Of a stretch of 52,787 nt of DNA, positions 44,051 to 52,787 are shown one piece after another. Under the pieces are notes generated by a model. It did no database searches. It was not told where the DNA came from and was given only the letters and a program-made list of their open reading frames with translations. The number at the start of each line of letters is the position of its first letter. The first letter of the stretch is position 1. A program made the translations under genes and the position numbers. The stretch comes from an uncultured Lachnospiraceae bacterium (GTDB lineage Bacteria > Bacillota > Clostridia > Lachnospirales > Lachnospiraceae), in the NCBI GenBank assembly GCA_947630485.1, contig CANRHU010000015.1:1-52787 (forward strand), given 5' to 3'.

Positions 44051-46180
44051 ATGGATGAGAGAAAGCAGAAAAACCGCTATAAAGTTTTGATTGTAGACGA
44101 TTCGGAGATGAACCGGTCGATTCTTTCTGATATTCTGGGGGAAGAGTATGAGATTATTGAGGCCGAGAATGGCGAGGAGGCGGTGAATATCCTGCGGAAG
44201 CGGGGGACGGAGGTCTCCCTGGTTCTGCTGGACATCGTGATGCCGAAGATGGACGGCTTCGAGGTTCTGGTTATGATGAACAAATACCAGTGGATTGACG
44301 AGATTCCCGTGATTATGATCTCGGCGGAGAGCAGCAATAATTCCGTAGAGCGGGCGTTTGATCTCGGAGCCATTGATTTTATCAGCCGGCCCTTCGATGC
44401 GGTTGTGGTGCATCGGCGCGTGGTCAATACGATCATGCTCTATGCCAAGCAGAGAAAACTGGTCGGCATGGTTACGGATCAGATTTATGAGAAAGAAAAG
44501 CAGAGCCGTCTGATGATCGATATCCTGAGTCAGATCGTGGAGTTCCGTAACGGGGAGAGCGGAATGCACGTTTTACATATTCATCTGATCACGGAGATTC
44601 TTTTAAAGCAGCTGTTCCAGAAGACGGGCAAGTATCACCTGACGTCGGAGGACATCACGCTGATTTCCATGGCCTCCGCGCTGCATGACGTGGGCAAAAT
44701 CGGAATTCCCAGCGAGATCCTGAACAAACCCGGTAAGCTGACCAAAGAGGAATATAAGACGATGAAAACGCATCCGGTGATGGGGGCAGCTATGCTGGAC
44801 GAATTGCCCTTCCATCAGGATGAGCCGCTTCTGCGCAGAGCCTATGAGATCTGCCGCTGGCACCATGAGCGTTATGACGGCCGCGGCTATCCGGACGGAC
44901 TGAAAGGGGATGAAATCCCTATTTCCGCGCAGGTAGTTGCCCTGGCCGATGTATACGACGCGTTGGTCAGCGAGAGAGTATATAAGAGGGCGTTCTCCCA
45001 TGAGGTGGCCGTGGAGATGATTCTGGACGGCGAGTGCGGCGTGTTTAATCCGATTCTTCTGGAATGCCTGGTGGAATGCGCGGAGAGGATTCAGGACAGT
45101 CTGGATTCCGCGACGTTCGGCACGAGCGTCAGCGAACAGAGAGAGATTCGCAAGATTACCGAGGAGATGATGCGCCACGAGGAGCTGTCGGCGTCGGAGC
45201 GCACGCTGCGGCTTCTGGAGCATGAGCGTACCAAATACCGTTTCTATGAGTCCATGTCCCAGGAGATTCAGTTTGAATATACCGTGGATCCGCCGACCTT
45301 TTCCGTATCGGAACGAGGGGCAGCCGATCTGGGCATAAAGGAGATTATCATGAATCCGGCAGAGGATGAGACATTCCGGCAGGTACTGGGCGAAGAGATT
45401 CTTCAGAACTTTTCCGAGCATCTGAATGCCTCCAAACCGAAGAACCCGGTTTTCCGCTTCCAGGGGATTCTGTATATCCACGGGGAACCCAGATGGCATC
45501 AGATCATCTGTCAGGCGCTGTGGTCGTCGGAGGACACGCCGCGGCTGCAGGGCGCGATCGGCAAGGCCGTGGATATTCATGAACAGCATATGCGCTGGCT
45601 CCATCTGGAACAGACCGCTTCCCACGACGGCCTGACCGGACTTTTGAACCGCGCCAGCGCGGAATACATTGTCAAAGAGCGTCTGCACTTAAATCCGCGC
45701 GGCAGATTCGCCATGTTTGTGCTGGATCTGGATTTCTTCAAGTCGGCCAACGACGAGCACGGGCATATTTTCGGCGACAATGTATTGAAACATCTGGCCG
45801 GAAAGATCCGGGAGAGCGTCCGGGACGAGGATGTGGCCGCACGGATGGGCGGGGATGAATTTATGATTTTTATCTCTTACACGACTGATCTTGACCTGGT
45901 GGTAAATCGGATCTATCGCTCCCTGCTGGGATATTATGAGAATTTCAAGATATCGGTCAGCATGGGGGTAGCGGTGACGGCCGGAGAGAACCTGGACTAC
46001 GAGACCCTGTTCCACCGGGCGGACGAGGCGCTGTATTCTGTGAAGGTTGCGGGGCGCGGACAATATCATTTCTATGATCCGTCTATGGAAGAGATGTTTG
46101 CAGAGCGCGCGCCGATTCCGAGGACGCCCGTGGACAGCGAGAAAGGCGCTGAGAGGGCCGGCCAAAAGAGCGGCGAATAG
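44051..46180 (+). CDS. REC/HD-GYP/GGDEF protein: bifunctional c-di-GMP enzyme
   Basis: 709 residues. Receiver domain: Asp61 in LLDIVMPKMDGF, RPF at the Lys position region. HD-GYP domain: SALHDVGKIGIP near 210, then HHERYDGRGYPDG near 270 with the GYP motif intact, consistent with c-di-GMP phosphodiesterase. A PAS-like linker (about 400-530) follows, then GGDEF domain with MGGDEF near 600 and an RDED inhibitory-site motif five residues before it. It may thus both make and break c-di-GMP under phosphorylation control. ATG 44051 follows CAGGAGG; the frame upstream to 43964 is not supported. A kinase partner is not adjacent. Confidence 0.92.
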   Translation: MDERKQKNRYKVLIVDDSEMNRSILSDILGEEYEIIEAENGEEAVNILRKRGTEVSLVLLDIVMPKMDGFEVLVMMNKYQWIDEIPVIMISAESSNNSVERAFDLGAIDFISRPFDAVVVHRRVVNTIMLYAKQRKLVGMVTDQIYEKEKQSRLMIDILSQIVEFRNGESGMHVLHIHLITEILLKQLFQKTGKYHLTSEDITLISMASALHDVGKIGIPSEILNKPGKLTKEEYKTMKTHPVMGAAMLDELPFHQDEPLLRRAYEICRWHHERYDGRGYPDGLKGDEIPISAQVVALADVYDALVSERVYKRAFSHEVAVEMILDGECGVFNPILLECLVECAERIQDSLDSATFGTSVSEQREIRKITEEMMRHEELSASERTLRLLEHERTKYRFYESMSQEIQFEYTVDPPTFSVSERGAADLGIKEIIMNPAEDETFRQVLGEEILQNFSEHLNASKPKNPVFRFQGILYIHGEPRWHQIICQALWSSEDTPRLQGAIGKAVDIHEQHMRWLHLEQTASHDGLTGLLNRASAEYIVKERLHLNPRGRFAMFVLDLDFFKSANDEHGHIFGDNVLKHLAGKIRESVRDEDVAARMGGDEFMIFISYTTDLDLVVNRIYRSLLGYYENFKISVSMGVAVTAGENLDYETLFHRADEALYSVKVAGRGQYHFYDPSMEEMFAERAPIPRTPVDSEKGAERAGQKSGE

Positions 46181-46275
46181 TAATAAAAGATTAAGGAAAA
46201 TGTCCTTCTGATATAAGGAATGTATGATATGCTATTTCGCAGAAAGAGCACAGAAAAATCAGGAGGAGATTTGAT

Positions 46276-47079
46276 ATGGTGAAGAATATACTGCTTGGCG
46301 GAAGTATTCTGGGCATCGGCCTATTGCTGGCGGCTTGTACGCCTCAGGTGACGGCCGTCGTGCCGGACGTGATCACGGTGCAGATGATGGAGAGTGATAT
46401 GTCTGCCGCGAATGCGCAGACGGCTGCGGATGAACCGCGGACTGTGACGGTCAGCGCTTCTGAGACGGTGAAAGTGACGCCGGATATGGCGCAGATTGTC
46501 TATGAAATCACGACGGAGGATAAAGACGCCCAGGTGTGTCAGCAGAAGAACAGTGAGACGCTGGATGCGGTGATTGCTTATCTGAAGGAACAGAAAATTG
46601 CGGAGAATTCCATTAAGACGTCGGATTTCTCTTTAAACCCGCAGTACGAATATCCGGGCGGCGGCAGGCAGGTGCTGGTCGGATATGAGATGGATACTCA
46701 GCTGACGGTATCGGATGTGCCAATGGAGCAGGTAGGCGTACTTTTGACCGGCGCGGTGGGAGCCGGGGTGAATCGGATCCGTAACGTGTCTTATTATGCC
46801 AGTACGTACGACGAGGCATATGCCGAAGCCCTGGCGCTGGCAATGCGGGCGTCTCAGGAAAAGGCCGAGGCGATTGCCCATGCAGGCGGCTGCCAGGTGA
46901 CAGATATTCTTTGCGTGACGGAAACTGCAGACCGCGCGGCGGGCCGGTATGTGGAATCGGGAATCAGCCGGAATGCCGTAATGGCGGCAGAGGATAGCGC
47001 CGCGGAGATTGCCGTCATGGCGGGAGAGATGGAAGTGGAGGCAGAGATTACGGTAGAATACCGGCTGCTGCCCCGCTGA
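46276..47079 (+). CDS. SIMPL-domain (DUF541) lipoprotein
   Basis: 267 residues. Signal peptide with lipobox LLAAC (Cys21), a spacer, then the SIMPL domain starting VTVSASETVKVTPDMAQIVYEI, with repeat-like central part (NSIKTSDFSLNPQYEY) and the C-terminal VEAEITVEYRL. Such proteins are envelope-associated, some linked to oxidative stress. GGAGGAG precedes ATG 46276. Co-directional with its neighbours but with ~95-base gaps on the left. Confidence 0.9.
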   Translation: MVKNILLGGSILGIGLLLAACTPQVTAVVPDVITVQMMESDMSAANAQTAADEPRTVTVSASETVKVTPDMAQIVYEITTEDKDAQVCQQKNSETLDAVIAYLKEQKIAENSIKTSDFSLNPQYEYPGGGRQVLVGYEMDTQLTVSDVPMEQVGVLLTGAVGAGVNRIRNVSYYASTYDEAYAEALALAMRASQEKAEAIAHAGGCQVTDILCVTETADRAAGRYVESGISRNAVMAAEDSAAEIAVMAGEMEVEAEITVEYRLLPR

Positions 47080-47132
47080 GTGATGAGCGCCGGAGAATGG
47101 TCTTCGGACGATGCTAGGAGCTGGAATACGTT

Positions 47133-48701
47133 ATGATTGAGATACGACTGAATGATAATGCATATGAACAGGACATCCGTGAGCTGCTCATGGCGTTTTA
47201 TCCCGGCGAGGGCTTCGTATATACACCATGTCCCACGGACGGCGCCGGCGTGCGGGAAAAGACAGACAGCGGCATTTCTTCGGATGTTCGTCTGACGGTG
47301 GAAGGAATCGTCAGCGATGACCGGCATTCCTTCTGCCTGCGTTTGATCTTTGCGGGGGAAGCGGAGTTTCATGTGAAGCGCAGTCTGCCGCCGGAGCTTG
47401 CGCGGGAGGCAGAGCATAGGGACGAACCGATCGTTCTGGATTATGATGACCGCACAGATGCAAAAAATAAGATCAAACGCCGTCTCTATGTACTTTTGAT
47501 GTTTGCGACGGGGAAAATGCTTCCCTGGGGGGCGCTTACCGGCATCCGGCCTACGAAGATTGTTATGACGAAACTTGCCGAAGGTATGCCGGCTGATGAG
47601 ATCGCCGCGTTTATGAAAGAAAATTATTATGCCAGCGATGAGAAGATCGCCCTGAGTATTGAGATTGCCCGGAGGGAGAGAGAACTTCTGGCCGGTGTTG
47701 ACTGTGCGGGCGGATACAGTCTGTATGTCGGGATTCCGTTCTGCCCGACCACATGTCTTTATTGCTCTTTTACGTCGTTTCCGATCAGTAAATGGGAAGG
47801 AAGGACAGGCCTTTACCTGGAAGCGCTGTTTAAGGAAATGGATTATGTGGCCGCGAAAATGCACGGACGCACATTGAGTACGGTTTATTTTGGAGGAGGA
47901 ACGCCGACTTCTCTTTCGGCGGAGGATCTGGATCGTCTCTTTACGAAGCTTCGCACCGTATTCGATGTAGATCATGCCCTGGAATTTACGGTTGAAGCCG
48001 GCCGGCCTGACAGCATTACCAGAGAGAAGCTGCGGGTGCTTAAAAAGCACGGCGTCACGCGGATTTCCATCAATCCGCAGACCATGAACCAGGCGACGCT
48101 GGATCTGATTGGGCGCCGCCATACGGTTGAAGATGTAAAGGCAAAATTCCTTATGGCCCGCGAGGAGGGCTTCGACAATATTAATATGGATCTGATCGTA
48201 GGACTTCCGGAGGAGGATATGGCGGAAGTCCGCTCTACGATGGAGCAGGTGCGGGCGCTTGCCCCTGACAGTCTGACGGTTCATTCTCTGGCGATTAAGC
48301 GCGCCGCGCGTTTGAATACAATGAAGGAGATTTACAAGAACTTAAAGATTGTCAATACGCAGGAAATTATCGATATGACGGCCAGCTGCGCCCGGGAGAT
48401 GGGCCTTCAGCCCTATTATCTCTACCGTCAGAAGAATATGGCGGGAAATTTCGAGAATGTGGGCTACGCGGCTCCCGGCAAGGCCTGTCTCTATAATGTC
48501 CTGATTATGGAGGAGCAGCAGACGATTGTTGGCTGCGGTGCCGGCACTACCACGAAGCGGGTGATTCCCGGTGAGAATCGGATTGAGCGCGCGGAGACAG
48601 TGAAGAACGTAGAGCAGTATATCGCACGGGTGGACGAGATGATTGAGAGGAAGGAAAGGCTGCTTACGGAAGAAAAAGGGATTGCCATTTGTGGATCATG
48701 A
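47133..48701 (+). CDS. hemZ: Oxygen-independent coproporphyrinogen III dehydrogenase-like radical SAM protein
   Basis: 522 residues, HemZ subgroup. An N-terminal domain of ~200 residues precedes the radical SAM core with CPTTCLYCSF near 203 (CxxxCxxC binding the iron-sulfur cluster), FGGGTPTSLSAEDL and INPQTMNQATLDLIGR; HemZ proteins carry this N-terminal extension. In B. subtilis HemZ has been described as an oxygen-independent coproporphyrinogen enzyme. ATG 47133 has TAGGAG about 11 bases upstream. A tRNA synthetase promoter overlaps its 3' end. Whether this genome makes heme is not known from this window. Confidence 0.9.
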   Translation: MIEIRLNDNAYEQDIRELLMAFYPGEGFVYTPCPTDGAGVREKTDSGISSDVRLTVEGIVSDDRHSFCLRLIFAGEAEFHVKRSLPPELAREAEHRDEPIVLDYDDRTDAKNKIKRRLYVLLMFATGKMLPWGALTGIRPTKIVMTKLAEGMPADEIAAFMKENYYASDEKIALSIEIARRERELLAGVDCAGGYSLYVGIPFCPTTCLYCSFTSFPISKWEGRTGLYLEALFKEMDYVAAKMHGRTLSTVYFGGGTPTSLSAEDLDRLFTKLRTVFDVDHALEFTVEAGRPDSITREKLRVLKKHGVTRISINPQTMNQATLDLIGRRHTVEDVKAKFLMAREEGFDNINMDLIVGLPEEDMAEVRSTMEQVRALAPDSLTVHSLAIKRAARLNTMKEIYKNLKIVNTQEIIDMTASCAREMGLQPYYLYRQKNMAGNFENVGYAAPGKACLYNVLIMEEQQTIVGCGAGTTTKRVIPGENRIERAETVKNVEQYIARVDEMIERKERLLTEEKGIAICGS

Positions 48702-48710
48702 TAGTATAAT
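48682..48710 (+). promoter_or_regulatory. Promoter of hisS
   Basis: TTGCCA (48682-48687) and TATAAT (48705-48710) are 17 bases apart. It overlaps the end of hemZ. No T-box features are seen in the 100-base leader. Confidence 0.75.
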
Positions 48711-48807
48711 TTCCACGTGAGTGAAAAAGCGGAAGGTTTTGGCGCGTACAGTGAAGTTTAAGCGAGCGGAGCGCAGTCGATTTCAAAAAGAAATGGAGAG
48801 ACATCCT

Positions 48808-50070
48808 ATGGCTTTAAAGAAAAAACCGGTAACCGGCATGAGAGATATTCTGCCTGGCGAGATGCAGGTACGGGATTTTGTGATGAACCAGATTAAGGAG
48901 ACATACCGGGGATTTGGGTTTACGCAGATGGAAACTCCGTGTGTGGAGCATATCGAAAACCTGACCAGCAAGCAGGGCGGAGATAACGAGAAGCTGATTT
49001 TTAAAATTTTAAAGAGAGGCGAGAAGCTGGATTTGGAAAGCGCGTCAGGAGAAAATGATCTGGTAGATACAGGTTTGCGGTATGACCTGACCGTGCCGCT
49101 GGCCCGGTATTATTCGAATAACGCGGCTCAGCTGCCGTCGCCGTTTAAAGCTCTGCAGATGGGGAGCGTGTGGAGAGCGGACAGGCCGCAGAAAGGGCGT
49201 TTCCGTCAGTTCACCCAGTGTGATATCGATATTCTGGGCGACGCGTCTCCGATGGCGGAGATCGAGCTGATTCTGGCGACGACTACGGCGCTTGGGAAAA
49301 TTTGTCCGGATAACCGTTTTGAGGTGCGGATCAACGACCGCAATATACTGCGGGGAATGGCGCTTTACAGCGGATTTGGAGAGGATAGTCTGGAGACGGT
49401 TTTTATCATTTTGGACAAGATGGATAAAATCGGTTATGACGGTGTGGCAGCGGAGCTTAGGGAGACGGGATGTGCAGAGACGGCGATTACCAAATATATG
49501 AATCTGTTGACCGGTGTGGATGATGATGCGAATGGTGTCCGGAGGCTGGGGGAAATACTTAAGGAGGTTCTGCCGCAGACCGTGACTGACGGTCTTGCGG
49601 ATATCATGGATATGGTCACCCAGGTCAGTGAGACGGAATTTACGCTGCGGTTCGATCCGACGTTGGTGCGAGGTATGTCATATTACACAGGCACCATTTT
49701 TGAAGTGTCTATGGAAGGGTTGGGTGTTTCTGTCGCCGGAGGCGGCCGTTATGACAAGATGATCGGTAAGTTCACCGGCGTGGATACTCCGGCCTGCGGT
49801 TTTTCCATTGGATTTGAGCGGATTGTCACGATCCTGATGGAGCAGGGAGGCAAGACGTGTGATGAAGCGGTCAAGAAGGCTTATCTGGTAGAGAAAGGGA
49901 TGGATCAAGACCGTTTCGCCCAGATTATGAAGCAGGCTATGGCTGAGCGAAGATCGGGTGTCTGCGTGCTGGTATCCCAGATGAATAAGAATAAGAAATT
50001 TCAGAAGGAACAGCTTGCGAAGGATGGATATACGGAGTTTGTGGAATTCTACCGTGAGGCGTTGAAATAA
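48808..50070 (+). CDS. hisS: Histidyl-tRNA synthetase
   Basis: 420 residues, class II synthetase of normal size. Motif 2 region RADRPQKGRFRQFTQCDIDI, the HisRS-specific VRGMSYYTG and GGGRYDKMIG, and motif 3 GFSIGFERI are intact; the C-terminal anticodon-binding domain follows. ATG 48808 is preceded by GGAGAG; the open frame back to 48721 lacks one. It attaches histidine to its tRNA. An intrinsic terminator at 50124-50159 follows. Confidence 0.97.
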   Translation: MALKKKPVTGMRDILPGEMQVRDFVMNQIKETYRGFGFTQMETPCVEHIENLTSKQGGDNEKLIFKILKRGEKLDLESASGENDLVDTGLRYDLTVPLARYYSNNAAQLPSPFKALQMGSVWRADRPQKGRFRQFTQCDIDILGDASPMAEIELILATTTALGKICPDNRFEVRINDRNILRGMALYSGFGEDSLETVFIILDKMDKIGYDGVAAELRETGCAETAITKYMNLLTGVDDDANGVRRLGEILKEVLPQTVTDGLADIMDMVTQVSETEFTLRFDPTLVRGMSYYTGTIFEVSMEGLGVSVAGGGRYDKMIGKFTGVDTPACGFSIGFERIVTILMEQGGKTCDEAVKKAYLVEKGMDQDRFAQIMKQAMAERRSGVCVLVSQMNKNKKFQKEQLAKDGYTEFVEFYREALK

Positions 50071-50123
50071 TTCGTTGTATTGCGCAGTTTGCGGAGAAAA
50101 TTCATTTTTCCTGGTATGAGCCG

Positions 50124-50159
50124 GGGCATTTAGGGGTAAACCTCTAAGTGCCCTTTTTT
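50124..50159 (+). terminator. Intrinsic terminator after hisS
   Basis: Arms 50124-50136 and 50141-50153 pair as 13 base pairs with two G-U, a TAAA loop and six Ts (50154-50159) directly after. Confidence 0.92.
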
Positions 50160-50179
50160 GTGAAAACTCTGTGAAAATG

Positions 50180-50208
50180 TGGAAAAGCGCTATATTTTCT
50201 GCTAGAAT
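50180..50208 (+). promoter_or_regulatory. Promoter of the two-component operon
   Basis: TGGAAA (50180-50185) and TAGAAT (50203-50208) are 17 bases apart with TGC before the -10 (extended). It stands 57 bases before the regulator ATG. Confidence 0.65.
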
Positions 50209-50265
50209 AGGAGGCAAATAGATCAAGAAAAGCGGTTTATTCCGCAGTACAATGGGGGTATATCC

Positions 50266-50943
50266 ATGGAGCAGTTAAAAATCCTGGTAGTGGACGACGA
50301 GGCCCGTATGCGCAAATTGGTCAAGGATTTCCTGACGGTCAAAGGCTTTCGCGTCATAGAGGCCGGTGACGGCGAGGAAGCTGTGGATCTCTTTTTTGCC
50401 CAGAAGGACATTGCTCTGATTATTTTGGATGTGATGATGCCGAAGATGGATGGCTGGGAGGTGGTAAAAGCTATCCGTCAGCATTCCAAGGTTCCGATTA
50501 TCATGCTGACTGCCCGCAGCGAGGAGAGAGATGAACTGCAAGGCTTTGATTTGGGGGTGGACGAGTATATTTCCAAGCCCTTCAGCCCGAAAATTCTGGT
50601 AGCCCGCGTGGAGGCGATTCTGAGACGAAGCAGCGGGACAGCCAGCGATATTTTGAGCGTCGGCGGTATCCGAATCGACAAGGCGGCCCATCAGGTAACG
50701 ATCGACGGTGTGCCGATCGAACTGAGTTATAAGGAATTTGAACTTCTTACCTATTTTGTGGAGAACCAGGGTCTGGCACTTTCCCGCGAGAAGATTCTGA
50801 ATAACGTATGGAATTATGATTACTTTGGCGATGCCCGTACGATCGATACGCATGTGAAGAAACTGCGCAGCAAGATGGGTGAAAAAGGCGATTATATCAA
50901 GACGATCTGGGGTATGGGATATAAATTCGAGGTAACTGCATGA
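50266..50943 (+). CDS. OmpR/PhoB-family response regulator
   Basis: 225 residues. Receiver domain with phospho-acceptor Asp55 (ILDVMMPKMDGW), acidic DD at 10-11 and Lys in YISKPF; winged-helix DNA-binding domain with LSYKEFELLTYFVENQ and RTIDTHVKKLRSKMG. ATG 50266 follows a GGGGG stretch. It overlaps the kinase start as ATGA. Function is not identifiable; position directly before an rRNA operon is a coincidence or a sign of a growth-related role. Confidence 0.93.
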   Translation: MEQLKILVVDDEARMRKLVKDFLTVKGFRVIEAGDGEEAVDLFFAQKDIALIILDVMMPKMDGWEVVKAIRQHSKVPIIMLTARSEERDELQGFDLGVDEYISKPFSPKILVARVEAILRRSSGTASDILSVGGIRIDKAAHQVTIDGVPIELSYKEFELLTYFVENQGLALSREKILNNVWNYDYFGDARTIDTHVKKLRSKMGEKGDYIKTIWGMGYKFEVTA

Positions 50944-52487
50944 AACGCTCTATTCGTGTCCGCGCCACGCTTTTGTTTGTTGGATTGACAGCGCTGATTC
51001 TGATTGGAATATGGGCGGCCAATAATCTTCTGCTGGAGCGGTTTTATGTAAACAGCAAAGTGGCCGCGTTAAGCCTGGCTTATCGTCAGATCGATACTCT
51101 GGTGATGAAACGGGACGCAGAGGGCGGCAGTATCCGCGATGAATTCCCGGCAGACGGTTCTTTTGACAGCGGCGAACAGACGGAAGGTGTTCAGCTGCTG
51201 CGCCGGCTGGGCGATCAGAATAATATCATGACCATTATCATTGACAGCGTGGCGGATTACCCGATTGTTTCCTCCGGACGCGACGCCGTGTTCATGATGG
51301 ACCGTATCCGTCAGTATATTATGGGACGGACGAACGCGAATGACGAGACGATTCTGGAGACAGAGAATTACACGATACAAAAAAGCTTTTACAACCGGTC
51401 CGATTCCTATTATCTGGAATGCTGGGGCTTTTTTTCGGATAACCGGACGATGTTTATCATGTCTATGCCCTTGGAAAGCATCGCGGAGAGCGTGGAATTG
51501 TCCAATCAGTTTCTTGGCTATGTAGGCCTGGCCGCTATGGCTGTCGGCTGCGTCGCCATGTATCTGGTGACTCGCCAGGTAACGTCGCCGATTTTGCAGT
51601 TGGCGGATGTTTCTGAACGGATGTCCAGACTGGATTTTGATGCAAAATACACCGGCGACGCACAGGATGAGATCGGAGTCTTGGGAAGCAGCATGAATAT
51701 GCTGTCGGATAAACTGAGGGAAACGATCGGTGAACTGAAGGCCGCCAATCTGACGCTTCAAAAGGATATTGAGGAGAAGATTCAGATCGACGAGATGCGC
51801 AAGGAGTTTATCGCGAATGTATCACATGAGCTTAAGACACCGATCGCGTTGATTCAAGGCTATGCGGAAGGCCTCGCCGAGGGGATGGCGGACGATCCGG
51901 AGAGCCGCGATTATTACTGCGGCGTTATCGTGGATGAAGCGGCAAAGATGAATAAGATGGTACGGCAGCTTTTAACTCTGACGGCCCTGGAATTCGGCAA
52001 TGAACAGTTAAATGTGGAGCGTTTTGATATCGCTGAGGTAATCCGCGGAGTCCTGGCTTCTGCCAGTATTCTGATTCAGCAGAAGAACGCGCGGATTCAG
52101 TTGGAAATGTCTTCCCCGGTTTATGTGTGGGCGGACGAATTCAAGATTGAGGAGGTACTGACGAACTATTTGAGTAATGCTCTCAATCATCTGGGCGGCG
52201 CCCGTATAATTCGGATTATAGTGGAACCGCAGAAAGACCGCGTCCGCGTAGCTGTCCGCAATACCGGGGAGACGATTCCGGAGGAGGCATTGCCCAACCT
52301 TTGGACGAAGTTTTTCAAGGTGGATAAGGCAAGAAGCCGTGAGTATGGCGGCAGCGGCATCGGATTGTCAATCGTGAAGGCGATTATGGAATTCCATCAT
52401 CAGGAGTACGGCGTCCGGAATACAGAAGACGGCGTGGAGTTTTGGTTTACGCTGGATGTGCGCAGCACAACAGATGAGAAGGCCTAA
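50940..52487 (+). CDS. Sensor histidine kinase
   Basis: 515 residues. First helix 8-27, a large extracellular sensor domain (about 28-190) likely of PAS/dCache-like fold, second helix 191-210, HAMP to ~263, dimerisation domain with His296 (NVSHELKTPIALIQG), and an ATPase domain with NYLSNALNHLGG and GGSGIGLSIVK. Start overlaps the regulator stop. Partner of the preceding regulator. Confidence 0.93.
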   Translation: MKRSIRVRATLLFVGLTALILIGIWAANNLLLERFYVNSKVAALSLAYRQIDTLVMKRDAEGGSIRDEFPADGSFDSGEQTEGVQLLRRLGDQNNIMTIIIDSVADYPIVSSGRDAVFMMDRIRQYIMGRTNANDETILETENYTIQKSFYNRSDSYYLECWGFFSDNRTMFIMSMPLESIAESVELSNQFLGYVGLAAMAVGCVAMYLVTRQVTSPILQLADVSERMSRLDFDAKYTGDAQDEIGVLGSSMNMLSDKLRETIGELKAANLTLQKDIEEKIQIDEMRKEFIANVSHELKTPIALIQGYAEGLAEGMADDPESRDYYCGVIVDEAAKMNKMVRQLLTLTALEFGNEQLNVERFDIAEVIRGVLASASILIQQKNARIQLEMSSPVYVWADEFKIEEVLTNYLSNALNHLGGARIIRIIVEPQKDRVRVAVRNTGETIPEEALPNLWTKFFKVDKARSREYGGSGIGLSIVKAIMEFHHQEYGVRNTEDGVEFWFTLDVRSTTDEKA

Positions 52488-52524
52488 ATGTGTTTGACAT
52501 GGGGCAGGAAAAGGATCTTTGGAA

Positions 52525-52579
52525 AAAATTTAAAAATTTAAAAAAAGTTGTTGACTTTTGGAAAAGGGTTTGGTATTAT
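52525..52579 (+). promoter_or_regulatory. Strong rRNA-type promoter with UP element
   Basis: A long A/T tract (52525-52550) stands directly upstream of TTGACT (52551-52556), followed by a 17-base spacer and TATTAT (52574-52579). This UP-element plus near-consensus promoter is typical for rRNA operons of Firmicutes. Transcription starts near 52586. Confidence 0.8.
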
Positions 52580-52586
52580 AAATGTC

Positions 52587-52787
52587 GCGCTTCACAAAAG
52601 GAGCGTCACACGGACCTTGACAATTGAAGACTGAACAGTATGCAGAACCCTGAAGTTTCCGCGAATATCAGCCGGACGGCGTGCGTGGCCGCGAGATGCG
52701 CGTCAGCACAACGGAAGGCGTGAGCGAGCGGGGCGCAGCCCCCGCGAGCGGGATATCCGCAAGAGAATTCAGAAAAGTATGCGAAAC
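52587..52787 (+). other. Probable pre-16S rRNA leader (rRNA gene beyond window)
   Basis: After the strong promoter comes CCTTGACAATTGAAGACTGA (52615-52634), a phrase common in rRNA leaders and spacers of Clostridia, then a GC-rich stretch with several inverted repeats (for example GCGGGG with CCCCGC near 52735) and no protein gene. The 16S start is not reached. A second weak promoter (TTGACA 52617, TATGCA 52639) is possible. Confidence 0.65.

Noticed and set aside
48702..48807. T-box riboswitch before hisS
   Set aside because: The leader is only about 100 bases and lacks the conserved T-box sequence and antiterminator.
1..52787. CRISPR array or tRNA genes
   Set aside because: No regularly spaced repeats and no cloverleaf-type sequence with a TTCGA arm were recognised.

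Overview
The window looks like a chromosome segment of a Gram-positive anaerobe of the class Clostridia, most likely a Lachnospiraceae-type organism. Support: strong AGGAGG-type ribosome sites, several TTG/GTG starts with good Shine-Dalgarno spacing, sigma-A style promoters, HemZ-type coproporphyrinogen dehydrogenase, an AGCS symporter, a zinc-dependent PLC-like protein, and families typical of these genomes. Most of the window is GC-rich; about 0.65-10.7 kb is clearly AT-richer and probably acquired.

Layout. (1) 0-0.65 kb: the end of an unrecognised gene and a decayed thpR (RNA 2',3'-cyclic phosphodiesterase). (2) 0.67-10.65 kb: an AT-rich catabolic island. A leftward nine-gene operon encodes a class II aldolase, a NitT/TauT-type ABC importer (lipoprotein, two permeases, two different ATPases), an aldo/keto reductase, a zinc alcohol dehydrogenase and an FGGY kinase. 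A divergent DeoR-family regulator faces it across a promoter/operator region. The substrate is unknown. (3) 10.8-17.0 kb: a VanR/VanS-like two-component system followed by a membrane-anchored ectodomain protein, an ABC ATPase and an ABC permease. (4) 17.0-20.3 kb: an SPFH / zinc-ribbon / TPM trio that resembles B. subtilis YdjI-YdjG-YdjH, without a PspA gene. (5) 20.35-34.3 kb: a cell-surface glycan cluster with the complete GDP-D-glycero-alpha-D-manno-heptose set (hddC, hddA, gmhB, gmhA), two CDP-3,6-dideoxyhexose enzymes (rfbG, rfbH), glycosyltransferases, a LicD protein and three large membrane proteins. (6) 34.3-36.9 kb: a split ThrE-type exporter and dihydroorotase. (7) 37-43.8 kb: an ABC-F protein with a hairpin in its leader, a BCCT transporter, a lipoprotein, a PLC-like protein and an alanine symporter. 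(8) 44-52.5 kb: a REC/HD-GYP/GGDEF protein, a SIMPL lipoprotein, hemZ, hisS and an OmpR-type two-component system. (9) From 52.5 kb: a strong promoter and leader that look like the start of an rRNA operon, whose 16S gene lies beyond the edge.

How the parts may work together. The island reads as one inducible pathway: uptake, redox conversion, phosphorylation and aldol cleavage, with the DeoR protein probably sensing a phosphorylated intermediate. The two importer ATPases have complementary defects (one lacks a normal signature motif, the other the switch histidine), which predicts an obligate heterodimer with one good and one degenerate ATP site. In the glycan region the heptose and dideoxyhexose enzymes make activated sugars, the GT2 proteins and the GT-C-like membrane proteins assemble and export the polymer, and the SPFH/TPM trio is read in the same direction with almost no gaps, so it may be co-transcribed with the glycan genes.
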